From: Dehalococcoidia bacterium
Lineage (GTDB): Bacteria > Chloroflexota > Dehalococcoidia > Lucifugimonadales > Lucifugimonadaceae
Length of the DNA stretch: 64,000 nucleotides
Direction: 5' to 3'
NCBI GenBank assembly: GCA_026421185.1
Contig: JAPKCH010000002.1
Coordinates: forward strand, 1 to 64,000
Shown: positions 51,813-60,807 of the stretch, one piece after another
Layout: the number at the start of each line of letters is the position of its first letter
Position numbering within the stretch: the stretch's first letter is position 1
The notes under the pieces: generated by a model
Database searches by the model: none
The model's input: the letters and a program-made list of their open reading frames with translations, nothing else
What the model was told of the DNA's origin: nothing
Position numbers and translations under genes: made by a program

Positions 51813-53486
51813 GTGACAAATAGCCAGGTTTTTTATAGGAAATGGCGCCCTACCCGTTTTGACGAGGTAGCCGGGCAGCAGCACGTCACCAATACTCTCA
51901 AACGGGCGATTCTTACCGACCGTGTTTCGCACGCATATTTATTCACGGGACCACGTGGTGTCGGCAAAACATCTACCGCTCGCATTCTCGCCAAAGCACT
52001 GAACTCTGAGCGATCCGAAGATGGTGAGCCAATAGCCGATTCAGAAGTTTCAGTGGCTATCGATGAAGGCCGTTACATGGATCTCATCGAGATCGATGGA
52101 GCTTCGAATCGCGGCATCAACGATATTCGTGACCTACGAGAAAACGTCCAGTTCCGACCCGTCGAGGGCAAATACAAGGTGTACATCATCGACGAGGTGC
52201 ACATGCTCACAACTCCAGCGTTCAACGCATTGTTGAAGACGCTGGAAGAGCCTCCTCCCGGAATCGTGATGATTCTGGCAACAACTGAAGCTTCGGCTTT
52301 GCCAGCGACGATTATTAGTCGTTGCCAGAGATTTGATTTCAAACGACTCTCGAACGACGACGTTATTGAACGATTGATCGAGGTCTGTGAAGCCGAAGAG
52401 ATCGAAGCAGAGCCTGCTGTACTCGAGATGATAGCCCGAACGGCTTGGGGCTCGTTGCGTGACGCCGAAAATCTGCTTGAACAGCTATTTATTTCTTATG
52501 GCCAGTCGGGCGAAGACGGTCAGCCTTCTGAGATAACAGAGGGGCAGGCAAGAGAGCTGCTTGGACTTGGCGATACTGCTACCAGCACCGAACTTGCCTC
52601 GGCATTGCTTGCAAAAGACGCAGCACAGGCGTTGACGGTGATAAATCGTGAGGCGCAACGAGGTGCAGATCTTCGGGCGTTGCGAACGGGCGCAGTTGAT
52701 GCGTTGCGGGTTGCGTTGCTGATGAAGGCAGGTGTTGAAGATTCAATAACTCAAGGTTCCGAGTTTGCTGAAACGATGGCGGCGGCGGCACGTCCAGCTC
52801 GGCTCAACCAGATTTTGCACATACTTACGGCGTTGGGGCAGGCCGACATGAAGGTCAACTCTTCATCGCCACTTCCTCTTGAATTGGCTGTTTTGAAGGC
52901 GACTACTAAGCCTGTTTCTGCGGCGATGGCTCCTTCGGCACCGACAGCTTCAGGTGCGACTCCTTCTAGGGCTGCTGCTACTCCTCGGCAGGGTTTTCAG
53001 AAGTCTTCTACCGGTGACGATGAGGAGAAGGCACCTGCGCCACGTCGTGATCGCACTCCTGTTGAGCAGCAGTGGGACAAGGTGATGTGGGCGATGCGCC
53101 GTACGAAGAACCGCAAATATGTTGTTGGCCCGATTCTTCGTAATGTTGAAACGCCCGAACCGGATGACGGCAAGATTGCCCTCCGCTTCAAGAGCAACGC
53201 TTTGAAGAACAACTTCATGGAGGAAATGCAGGATCAGCGGTCAAGAGATGCGCTGAAGGCTGCTATAACCGAAGCGTACGGCTCGGAGCTTGAGTTGCAG
53301 GTAATTTCGCCTCATGAGGCGGCCGAGGAAGCGAAGTCTAACGCAACCGCTACAGGCGGCAGTCGACAGCCGATTACTGATGCGCAGGAGAGTGCTATGG
53401 TGCGCGCTGCGATGGCGATGGGCGCAACGGTGGTTTCCGAGGAGCCGACGTCGGGCGATGGCGGGGATGACGGTTCGCAGGGCTGA
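51813..53486 (+). CDS. dnaX: DNA polymerase III subunit gamma/tau
   Basis: 557 residues, GTG start. Clamp-loader ATPase of the replisome. VFYRKWRPTRFDEVAGQQHV, Walker A GPRGVGKTSTARILAKAL, Walker B YIIDEVHML, ALLKTLEEPP and ISRCQRFDF are all present, followed by domain III and a Pro/Ala-rich linker into a tau-like C terminus. The zinc module between Walker A and DxIEIDGAS has lost its four cysteines: the region reads NSERSEDGEPIADSEVSVAI where CxxxxxxxxxxCxxCxxC is normal. Forms the conserved dnaX-ybaB-recR order. Confidence 0.94.
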   Translation: MTNSQVFYRKWRPTRFDEVAGQQHVTNTLKRAILTDRVSHAYLFTGPRGVGKTSTARILAKALNSERSEDGEPIADSEVSVAIDEGRYMDLIEIDGASNRGINDIRDLRENVQFRPVEGKYKVYIIDEVHMLTTPAFNALLKTLEEPPPGIVMILATTEASALPATIISRCQRFDFKRLSNDDVIERLIEVCEAEEIEAEPAVLEMIARTAWGSLRDAENLLEQLFISYGQSGEDGQPSEITEGQARELLGLGDTATSTELASALLAKDAAQALTVINREAQRGADLRALRTGAVDALRVALLMKAGVEDSITQGSEFAETMAAAARPARLNQILHILTALGQADMKVNSSSPLPLELAVLKATTKPVSAAMAPSAPTASGATPSRAAATPRQGFQKSSTGDDEEKAPAPRRDRTPVEQQWDKVMWAMRRTKNRKYVVGPILRNVETPEPDDGKIALRFKSNALKNNFMEEMQDQRSRDALKAAITEAYGSELELQVISPHEAAEEAKSNATATGGSRQPITDAQESAMVRAAMAMGATVVSEEPTSGDGGDDGSQG

Positions 53487-53803
53487 TGTTGTAAGTGCCC
53501 CTGATCCTCTTAGGCGTGGGTGTCTGCAGTTGATGGGTGTTGGCGACGGGTGCGTTCCCCCTCAACCCAGCCTTCTCGCTTAGGGAGAAGGAATTAGTGA
53601 ATGAGCGGCAAGTGATATCGTCGTAAAGCGAGATCGGCGTAAGGATCAATTCACTCTAGTCTGGTTTCTTGATTTCTCGTAGTGGCTGGTAACGACGTAT
53701 GATTGTCGGATTCAAAAAATTTTGTCTTGGTATTGTCGATTTTTAGATGGATCGATGCTGGGGCTTGTGTAGATATTTCGGTTAGTGATCTGGATTCAAT
53801 TCG
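53487..53803. other. Intergenic stretch between dnaX and ybaB
   Basis: About 317 bases, holding the family-A repeat at 53555-53597 and otherwise nothing that I recognise. The usual tight dnaX-ybaB spacing is broken here. Confidence 0.5.
53555..53597. repeat. Short palindromic intergenic repeat, family A
   Basis: TTCCCCCTCAACCCAG then CCTTCTC-GCTTAGG-GAGAAGG and AATTAG. The same 43-base layout as the copy at 55033, including part of the flanking TGTTGGC sequence upstream. Confidence 0.7.
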
Positions 53804-54112
53804 ATGATGAACAAGAACATGCTCAAGCAGGCGCAGCAGATGCAGGCTCGACTTGCCGCTGTGCAGGACGAAATCGCTGTAGCCCGAACTGAAGCTTCGG
53901 TTGGCGGGGGAATGATTAGCGTTTCCGTTATTGGTGGCTCGAAAGTGGAGTCGATCACTATCGACCCTGAAGTTGTAGACCCTGAAGACGTTGAAATGCT
54001 GCAGGACTTGATTCTTGCTGCTGTCAACGAAGCGATGGACACAGCTCAGAAGCTGGCTTCCGACAAGATGGGCGCCATCACTGGCGGAATGAACATTCCT
54101 GGCCTGATGTAG
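53804..54112 (+). CDS. ybaB: Nucleoid-associated protein YbaB/EbfC
   Basis: 102 residues. MLKQAQQMQARLAAVQDEI (long first helix), VGGGMISVSVIGGSKVESITIDPE (beta sheet) and the second helix LILAAVNEAMDTAQKL match the family, ending in a Met/Gly-rich tail. A DNA-binding dimer found between dnaX and recR in most bacteria, as here. Confidence 0.93.
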   Translation: MMNKNMLKQAQQMQARLAAVQDEIAVARTEASVGGGMISVSVIGGSKVESITIDPEVVDPEDVEMLQDLILAAVNEAMDTAQKLASDKMGAITGGMNIPGLM

Positions 54113-54153
54113 TCCGGGTTCTTACCGATACCCAACTAGCCTGAAAAGAACGC

Positions 54154-54798
54154 ATGGCCAATTCCGAAATTGCACCTTCCGCTGCGCCGCCGGTTGCCCG
54201 ATTAATCGAGGCATTTCACCGGTTGCCCGGAATTGGGCCTAAAAGCGCACAGCGCCTTACTTATCACTTGATTCGTATGCCTCAAGACGAGGCGGAAGAG
54301 TTCGCTGCCGCAATTCTTGGCGTGAAAGAACGAGTTGTTTTGTGCGAGACATGCGCGAACATTGCCGAAGCGGCTGAGTGCGTTATTTGTGGCGACTTAC
54401 AGCGTGACAATTCACGTATTTGTGTTGTCGAAGAGCCGTTGGACGTTGTCGCTGTTGAGCGAGCACGAGTTTATTCAGGTAAATACCACGTGCTTCATGG
54501 CGTTATTTCACCAGTGAATGGTATCGGCCCGAACGATTTGAAATTGCGCGAATTGCTGGAGCGTCTTCGAGACGGCAAAGTCAAAGAAGTGATCGTTGCT
54601 ACGAACCCGAATCTCGAGGGCGAAGCAACTGCGATGTACATTCAACAGTTGATTGGCCCGCTTGGCGTTTCAGTTACACGTCTTGCTCGTGGCTTACCGA
54701 GCGGGTCGGACATTGAATATGCCGACGATTCAACACTTGCTCACGCTCTGGAAAGTCGATCCGAGATTCCTTCTCCGCAGACTGACGCCTCTTCGTAG
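54154..54798 (+). CDS. recR: Recombination protein RecR
   Basis: 214 residues. Helix-hairpin-helix RLPGIGPKSAQRLTYHLI, an intact zinc finger CETCANIAEAAECVICGD, and the Toprim domain beginning ICVVEEPLDVVAVE and ending in RGLPSGSDIEYADDSTLAHAL. Acts with RecO (also in this window) in loading RecA at gaps. Its zinc finger is complete, in contrast to those of DnaX and RecO. Confidence 0.95.
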   Translation: MANSEIAPSAAPPVARLIEAFHRLPGIGPKSAQRLTYHLIRMPQDEAEEFAAAILGVKERVVLCETCANIAEAAECVICGDLQRDNSRICVVEEPLDVVAVERARVYSGKYHVLHGVISPVNGIGPNDLKLRELLERLRDGKVKEVIVATNPNLEGEATAMYIQQLIGPLGVSVTRLARGLPSGSDIEYADDSTLAHALESRSEIPSPQTDASS

Positions 54799-54816
54799 GT
54801 GTTCGAGTAGTGTCTA

Positions 54817-54938
54817 GCTACACGGTAGCGAGATCGGTCATTTTCCGATTGGCCTTGTAATTGTCTACACGGTTTCAGTAGTAGTTGGCGTTCGCGCGCA
54901 GTTTGCTACACGGTAGCGGCGTACCGTTATCCGTGTAG
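54817..54938. repeat. CTACACGG repeats with one inverted copy
   Basis: GCTACACGGTAGCG occurs at 54817-54830 and 54905-54918, a shorter CTACACGG at 54864-54871, and the complement CCGTGTAG at 54931-54938. The last two copies can form a hairpin with GGTA/TACC inside. Confidence 0.5.
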
Positions 54939-55032
54939 GTTTTGCGGGCTGGGTACTGGGTTTGGCTTTCTATCTCTACGCCTGGGACAGATTATTAGTG
55001 TTGGCTGCCTGTGGATGTTGGCAATTGGGTCG

Positions 55033-55075
55033 TTCCCCCTCAAACTAGCCTTCTCACTTAGGTAGAAGGAATAAG
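55033..55075. repeat. Short palindromic intergenic repeat, family A
   Basis: TTCCCCCTCAAACTAG then CCTTCTC-ACTTAGGTAGAAGG and AATAAG; nearly the same as the copy at 53555. Confidence 0.7.
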
Positions 55076-55264
55076 GGATGCTTCGCAGGGTCGTGGTGGT
55101 TGCTCGTGTGTTCGCTGAGGCCAACGTTGAGATCTCTCCGCTTTAGTCGTGTGCTTGGTGATGATTCGGGAACACGGTGGCGTGATCGCTGGTTCGCGTT
55201 TACTGTGTAGGCGATGACTTGAGCTAGTTGGATCTGCTCTCAGCGTATCGTCGTAATTTGATTC

Positions 55265-56374
55265 ATGACCTTCGTTCGTAATATCAGCGCTCGCACTTTG
55301 AGCGCACTACTGCTGCTAGTGCTTAGCGCTACGTTGTTCGCTGCATGCGTAACGGAACCGCTGCCGGCTTCAGGTCGTCCAGCTTTTCCAGATGCTACGT
55401 TCGTTTCGGTCGACGTTACGCCCGCCCCTATCTCGCCAACTGCCACACCATGGCCTGCTGTTGCCGATAACGATGTGAGGATGCTGCCTGAGGGGCTTGA
55501 TCCTGAGTTTTACTCTGAAGCAGATCCTAGTGAAGTAGTTGTCTTGTGGGAGAAGTTTCTTTCAGGCACGACCTTCGCGGTCACCTCAGGTCGATTTTAC
55601 TTCCGTAATAGAACTCCGTTCGAGGGCGATATTCACTTGTGCCCCGGTGGAACTGGATATCTTGCTGGTAGCCCTGAGGGAGCGCTTAAATGGATGGTAA
55701 ATACTTCGGCTGGTTACTGGTACGAGGTGACTTTGACTCACGAGATTCCGTTTACAGGTCGAGATGTTACGTTTGCGATAGGCGTGAACGATGGCATGCC
55801 GGTTCGATCGGGCAACACTACCCCATTGGAATTCCGTGCTAGCGACCAATGTGCATTGGCCGATGTGGGTATTCAGTACGCGTTCACGGATGAAGAACGG
55901 AAACTTTCAGAACGAGTGGAGATCGTAGTGGTGGAGATCGAAGAAATACCGTGGGTTGACGGTACTCGAGAGTTCCCTGAGCAGATCACTATCGAGGGAT
56001 CGGCAGGACTCGATCAGGAAGCGGGGCTCGATTACTGGAAAGCGTATTTATCAAACGGTGTAGTCGAAGCAGTGGCGTTCAACTACGGTACCTTCGCGGT
56101 TACACAGGCGTTCACAGGTTCGCTGCATTTGTGTGGCGAACGGGTCGCTGTTCTCGATGGTGAGCCTTCTGGGGTTGGGGAATGGGCGGTTCAATCGACG
56201 GGATCGAAACCGTACGACGCGAAGATTATTTTTACTTTGCCAGGTGATTCCACGTTCAGAACCATCGTTCTAGGCGTTGACGATGTGAAGCCAATACGAA
56301 TGGGCCGGAGCGAAGATACGGGGCTGATTAGTGCGACGCCTCTCGTTCTGAGTAAATCGACTGAGTGCGGGTAG
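55265..56374 (+). CDS. Putative lipoprotein with an internal duplication
   Basis: 369 residues. A signal peptide LSALLLLVLSATLFAAC with a lipobox Cys about residue 27, a Pro/Thr-rich linker (VTPAPISPTATPWP), then two similar units of about 130 residues. Unit 1 runs from FLSGTTFAVTSGRFYFRNRT to DQCALAD, and unit 2 from YLSNGVVEAVAFNYG to KSTECG. Both contain (D/S)(I/L)HLC, a Gly-rich turn, W(M/A)V, YxxxxxxTxP and IGVND/LGVDD, and each has two Cys that could form a disulfide. No known domain recognised. Probably a surface-exposed protein. Confidence 0.7.
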   Translation: MTFVRNISARTLSALLLLVLSATLFAACVTEPLPASGRPAFPDATFVSVDVTPAPISPTATPWPAVADNDVRMLPEGLDPEFYSEADPSEVVVLWEKFLSGTTFAVTSGRFYFRNRTPFEGDIHLCPGGTGYLAGSPEGALKWMVNTSAGYWYEVTLTHEIPFTGRDVTFAIGVNDGMPVRSGNTTPLEFRASDQCALADVGIQYAFTDEERKLSERVEIVVVEIEEIPWVDGTREFPEQITIEGSAGLDQEAGLDYWKAYLSNGVVEAVAFNYGTFAVTQAFTGSLHLCGERVAVLDGEPSGVGEWAVQSTGSKPYDAKIIFTLPGDSTFRTIVLGVDDVKPIRMGRSEDTGLISATPLVLSKSTECG

Positions 56375-56479
56375 TTGGACTCCATTTAGTGGCTTGGACA
56401 TCTAAGGTCTATGGCCTTGGTTCAACAAAAATCACAAAGGTAAGTCGTGGGTATGATTGGCAGCTATGATTAGCGCACG

Positions 56480-57301
56480 ATGACTTCAAAGCGGCGGCCG
56501 GTTACATATACGACTGATGGCGTGGTTGTTCGCACGAGTAATTTAGGCGAGGCGGATCGGATCATCACTTTGGTGACGCCGATTCATGGAGTTGTTCGTG
56601 GCGTTGCCAAGGCGGCTCGTAAGCCTGGTTCCAAGCTTGGCGGTCATCTTGATTTGCTGAAGCATGTAAGCGTGTCGATTCGAGAGACCAGAACACTCCA
56701 TGGTTTGAGCCAGGCAGCAACCGTGAACGGGTTTAGAGGCCTGAGAAACGATCTCGATAAATTTTCACGAGCTTCGTATGTTTCTGAAATGGCGGAACGA
56801 TTCTCAGTTGAAAACGGAGCCAACCAGCCACTATTCAGATTGCTGATAGCCGTGCTGGCATCGCTTGAAACGACTGATAATCCTGAAATGGCGATTCATT
56901 TCTTCGAGATGAGGTTGCTTCAGTTGAGCGGGTTTGCTCCTGAGCTTTCAAAGTGCGTTGAAACAGGCGTTGTGCTGGAGCCTGCGAATCATTTGTATTC
57001 GGCTGATCGCGGAGGGCTTGTGAACAACGAGTCACGACCTGTTGGCGAATCGGCGCTACTGCCAGCGGGCTTGAACACGATCAAGTTGTTGCGATTTCTA
57101 TCGAAGACAGATATTCAGCAGGCCGGCGTAATGAAGCCGAGCGAAGGCGAGAACAGACAGCTTTCTCGTATTCTGCGAGCGCAGATTCATCATGTTTTAG
57201 ATCGCGGATTACGTTCTGAGGCATTCATGGACGAAGTGCGCAGTCGCCCATCTCACAATAGTGAAGCGATAGCGCCAGATAATTCGGTTTCGATCGAGTG
57301 A
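56480..57301 (+). CDS. recO: DNA repair protein RecO
   Basis: 273 residues. The N-terminal OB fold TTDGVVVRTSNLGEADRIIT and TPIHGVVRGVAKAARKPGSK are clear, followed by the helical C-terminal half. Where many RecO proteins have a four-Cys zinc finger (CxxCG ... GGxxCxxC), this one reads SKCVETGVVLEP ... RGGLVNNES, keeping one Cys of four. Works with RecR in gap repair. It is separated from recR by the lipoprotein gene. Confidence 0.9.
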   Translation: MTSKRRPVTYTTDGVVVRTSNLGEADRIITLVTPIHGVVRGVAKAARKPGSKLGGHLDLLKHVSVSIRETRTLHGLSQAATVNGFRGLRNDLDKFSRASYVSEMAERFSVENGANQPLFRLLIAVLASLETTDNPEMAIHFFEMRLLQLSGFAPELSKCVETGVVLEPANHLYSADRGGLVNNESRPVGESALLPAGLNTIKLLRFLSKTDIQQAGVMKPSEGENRQLSRILRAQIHHVLDRGLRSEAFMDEVRSRPSHNSEAIAPDNSVSIE

Positions 57302-57470
57302 CTTAGGGTGTGACATTCATCGCAAAGAATTTGCACTGGATTGTTACACTCGGTTGAACTTATCCCTTACTTGCGGCTTGTCGCAGGATGGAAGTGGGCG
57401 TAACGCTCACATTTCGTTCAACATCTACAAATAATTACCTGTTCTTGAACGTGCCATTGGCACCTAAAAT

Positions 57471-60400
57471 ATGCCTGACTCAGACATCGTTATCCGCGGC
57501 GCCCGCGAACACAATCTTAAGAACTTCGACATCAGAATCCCGCGGGATACGATGACCGTAATCACCGGCGTATCGGGATCGGGTAAGAGCAGTCTTGCTT
57601 TCGATACTATTTTCGCTGAGGGGCAACGACGCTACGTCGAATCGCTTTCTGCGTACGCTCGGCAGTTTTTGGGCAGGATGGAAAAGCCTGACGTTGATCA
57701 CATTGAGGGGCTGAGTCCTTCGATTTCCATCGATCAAAAAGGCGTTTCGAAGAACCCTCGTTCGACTGTGGGAACTGTCACTGAGATTTATGACTACCTG
57801 CGGCTTCTGTTTTCCCGTGCGGGTCGACCTCACTGTCACAACTGTGGGCGACCGGTATCGCGTCAGACTGTTCAGCAGATCGTCGATTCGATCTTGAATT
57901 GGGATGAAGGTACGCGACTGCAAGTGATGGCACCGATGGTGACTCACATGAAGGGTGAGCACCTTCAGGTTTTCGAGACGGCCCGACGAGATGGCTTTGT
58001 TCGTGTGCGTGTCGATGGTGAGACCCATGATCTTTCGGACGAGTTGAAGCTGGCGAAAACGAAGTGGCACGACATTGAAGTGGTTGTCGATCGAATTATC
58101 GTTCGTGAAGACACCGACCGTGGGCGGTTGACTGAATCGGTTGAGACTGCGCTTCGACTTACAGGCGGAAACCTGATCGCTTCGAAATTGGGTAGTGACG
58201 GTACGGATGATGAGGATGTCATTTACTCAGAGCATTTCGCCTGTGTTCACTGCGATATTTCTATTGCGGAGCTCGAGCCGCGTAATTTCTCGTTTAACAC
58301 TCCTTTTGGAGCGTGCCCGACTTGCACTGGACTTGGATACAAGCTGGAAGTCGACCCTGATTTAGTAATTCAGGACAAATCACTGAGTTTGAACAATGGC
58401 GCTATTACTCCTTGGGCTCGATCAGGTTCGAACTCCCCTTGGTACAACTCGACTCTAGAATCACTTTCTGAGCACTTTGGATTCTCGATGGACACGCCTG
58501 TTCGCGAGATGGATATGGATCACTTAAGCGTGATTCTGTATGGAACTGCGGGCAGGAAGCTTGATGTTTCTCACCAGACTCAAAAGGGCAAAGTTTATAG
58601 CTGGAACACATCGTTCGATGGAGTGATTCCGAACATGGAACGACGCCACATCGATACAGAATCAGACTCAGTTCGCGATGACATAGCGCGGTATATGACT
58701 CAACGTGCGTGTGCGACTTGCGGCGGTGCACGTCTGAAGCCCGAAGTTCTAGCGGTGACCGTTCTCGGCATGAACGTAATGGAAGTCACGGGTCAGTCAG
58801 TAGAAAACGCATTGCGGTGGGTCGCAGCGTGCCGAACTAGTGAGTGGCCTGGCAACGGTGAATACAGCGGCGAGGCTGAAGACCCCCTGAGTAATCGAGA
58901 ACAGGCGATTGCAGCTCAAATTTTGAAAGAAGTGGAAGCACGTTTGGGCTTCCTTTCGAGGGTTGGACTCGATTATCTGACTCTCGACCGAGCTGCGGCA
59001 ACGCTTTCGGGTGGTGAGGGTCAACGAATTAGGCTTGCGACTCAGATCGGATCGGGGCTGATGGGCGTTTTGTACGTGTGTGACGAGCCTTCAGTGGGAT
59101 TACATCCTGCGGACAATGATCGCTTGATCGGCACGCTGAAGAACCTTCGTGATGTGGGTAATACGGTTCTGATCGTCGAACACGATGAATCTGTAATGCG
59201 AGCAGCCGATCATATTGTCGATATGGGGCCGGGAGCAGGTCAGTTCGGCGGAAACGTAGTGGTTGAAGGTCCGATTGACGCGATTCTCAAGAGCGAGGAG
59301 TCGCTTACGGGTGCTTATCTAAGTGGACGTAAGTCGATTCCTGTTCCGAAGAAGCGTCGTAAAGGTAATGGCAGCGAGATTGCTGTTATTGGTGCTCGCG
59401 AAAACAATCTGAAGAACGTTTCTGTAGCGATTCCACTTGGGACACTGACTTGTGTGACCGGTGTTTCAGGTTCGGGTAAGAGCACGCTTGTGAACGAGAT
59501 TCTTTCTAAGAAGCTTTCACAGCACTTCTATCGTTCGAAGGACAGGCCCGGCGAACACGATGAAGTGACAGGGCTTGAACACGTCGACAAAGTGATTAAC
59601 ATTGATCAATCGGCGATTGGTCGAACGCCTCGTTCGAATCCGGCTACTTACACGGGCGTATTCACGAATATTAGAGATATTTTCGCTTCAATGCCTGAGT
59701 CGAAGGCACGTGGTTACAAGGCTGGTCGTTTTTCGTTCAACGTAAAGGGTGGTCGTTGCGAGGCTTGCAGCGGTGCTGGTTACGTTCAGATCGAGATGCA
59801 GTTCCTGCCAGATGTGACTGTGCCGTGTGAGATTTGTCTTGGCGCTCGGTACAACCGAGAAGCTCTTGAGATTAAGTTCAAGGGCAAGTCGATTGCAGAT
59901 GTTCTGGATATGACCGTTGCTGAAGCAGCTGATGTGTTCGAAAACATTCCTTCGATAGCCAATAAGATGAGGACGCTGACCGATGTGGGTCTTGGCTATG
60001 TGCATTTGGGTCAGCCCGCCACGACACTTTCGGGTGGTGAGGCTCAACGAATCAAGCTGTCGTCTGAGCTATCGAAGCGTTCTACGGGCAAAACGGTCTA
60101 CATTCTCGATGAGCCAACTACTGGTCTTTCGTTCGACGATGCTGCGAAGCTGATGATCGTGCTGCACCGATTGGTAGATGCTGGAAACTCGATCATATTG
60201 ATTGAGCACCACTTGGATCTGATTAAGAATGCCGATTGGATTCTCGATATGGGCCCATTGGCTGGTGATCGAGGCGGAAAGCTCGTTGCCGAGGGCACAC
60301 CAGAGTTTGTCGCATCGGTGAAGAGTTCGTCTACAGGGCTGTATCTCGCCGAAATGGACGGCATAAAGCCCAATGCCAAAGCCCCTGGCACTGTGAAAGC

Positions 60401-60551
60401 TCGAAAATTCAAGTCCGCTACGAACGGAATTAACGGTGATGAGATCACGTTACCGGATAGGCCTACCACCTCAGCCAACGGCGCAACTAAGACGCGTAAG
60501 AACTCGCGTCGGTACCGAAGGCGCCGTCGCGGGGCTGCAACCGGCGGATAG
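57471..60551 (+). CDS. uvrA: Excinuclease ABC subunit A
   Basis: 1026 residues. Damage-recognition ATPase of nucleotide excision repair. Two ABC modules: Walker A GVSGSGKSSLAFDTIFAEGQ and GVSGSGKSTLVNEIL, signatures LSGGEGQRIRLATQI and LSGGEAQRIKLSSEL, and Walker B VCDEPSVGLH and ILDEPTTGLS. Zinc modules include CHNCGRPVS and CEACSGAGYV ... CEICLGARY. The last 80 or so residues after the second module extend beyond the usual length and end in a very basic tail, SRRYRRRRRGAA, which may add DNA affinity. Confidence 0.97.
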   Translation: MPDSDIVIRGAREHNLKNFDIRIPRDTMTVITGVSGSGKSSLAFDTIFAEGQRRYVESLSAYARQFLGRMEKPDVDHIEGLSPSISIDQKGVSKNPRSTVGTVTEIYDYLRLLFSRAGRPHCHNCGRPVSRQTVQQIVDSILNWDEGTRLQVMAPMVTHMKGEHLQVFETARRDGFVRVRVDGETHDLSDELKLAKTKWHDIEVVVDRIIVREDTDRGRLTESVETALRLTGGNLIASKLGSDGTDDEDVIYSEHFACVHCDISIAELEPRNFSFNTPFGACPTCTGLGYKLEVDPDLVIQDKSLSLNNGAITPWARSGSNSPWYNSTLESLSEHFGFSMDTPVREMDMDHLSVILYGTAGRKLDVSHQTQKGKVYSWNTSFDGVIPNMERRHIDTESDSVRDDIARYMTQRACATCGGARLKPEVLAVTVLGMNVMEVTGQSVENALRWVAACRTSEWPGNGEYSGEAEDPLSNREQAIAAQILKEVEARLGFLSRVGLDYLTLDRAAATLSGGEGQRIRLATQIGSGLMGVLYVCDEPSVGLHPADNDRLIGTLKNLRDVGNTVLIVEHDESVMRAADHIVDMGPGAGQFGGNVVVEGPIDAILKSEESLTGAYLSGRKSIPVPKKRRKGNGSEIAVIGARENNLKNVSVAIPLGTLTCVTGVSGSGKSTLVNEILSKKLSQHFYRSKDRPGEHDEVTGLEHVDKVINIDQSAIGRTPRSNPATYTGVFTNIRDIFASMPESKARGYKAGRFSFNVKGGRCEACSGAGYVQIEMQFLPDVTVPCEICLGARYNREALEIKFKGKSIADVLDMTVAEAADVFENIPSIANKMRTLTDVGLGYVHLGQPATTLSGGEAQRIKLSSELSKRSTGKTVYILDEPTTGLSFDDAAKLMIVLHRLVDAGNSIILIEHHLDLIKNADWILDMGPLAGDRGGKLVAEGTPEFVASVKSSSTGLYLAEMDGIKPNAKAPGTVKARKFKSATNGINGDEITLPDRPTTSANGATKTRKNSRRYRRRRRGAATGG

Positions 60552-60608
60552 TTCGTTTGAACTTCTAATTAACCCCCGGAACGCCACTTAGCTCTCCCGA
60601 ATGGATCC

Positions 60609-60807
60609 GTGCGCTCACGCTACGTCGAGTTCATTAGTGAATTGGTCAGCAGGATGGACGCTGACTTCCCTCCAGGTATACGACCGTCAGCTCCGCTTGC
60701 GCAGCCTGCGGTTTCAGTTGCTTATGAGAAGCAATAATTCGCTGATATTAATCGTAAACGCTGGATCGTCGACTAGATTAGCCGTCGCTTTGAACGATAA
60801 TGGCTAG
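60609..60807 (+). pseudogene. Two gene relics: unknown C-terminus and acetate kinase N-terminus
   Basis: One frame (60609-60737) reads SRYVEFISELVSRMDADFPP and GIRPSAPLAQPAVSVAYEKQ to a TAA; it looks like the tail of a protein that I cannot name. Overlapping it, another frame reads SLILIVNAGSSTRLAVALND-NG and stops at 60805-60807. The second matches the start of acetate/propionate kinases (ILVxNAGSSSxKxALFD). A gene end followed directly by an acetate kinase start suggests a lost two-gene operon. The minus-strand lipoprotein gene overlaps the last bases. Confidence 0.45.

Larger units (their letters stand above)
54799..55264. other. Intergenic stretch with repeats
   Basis: 465 bases without a gene. 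Holds the CTACACGG repeat group (54817-54938) and a family-A repeat (55033-55075). Otherwise nothing that I recognise. Confidence 0.5.
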
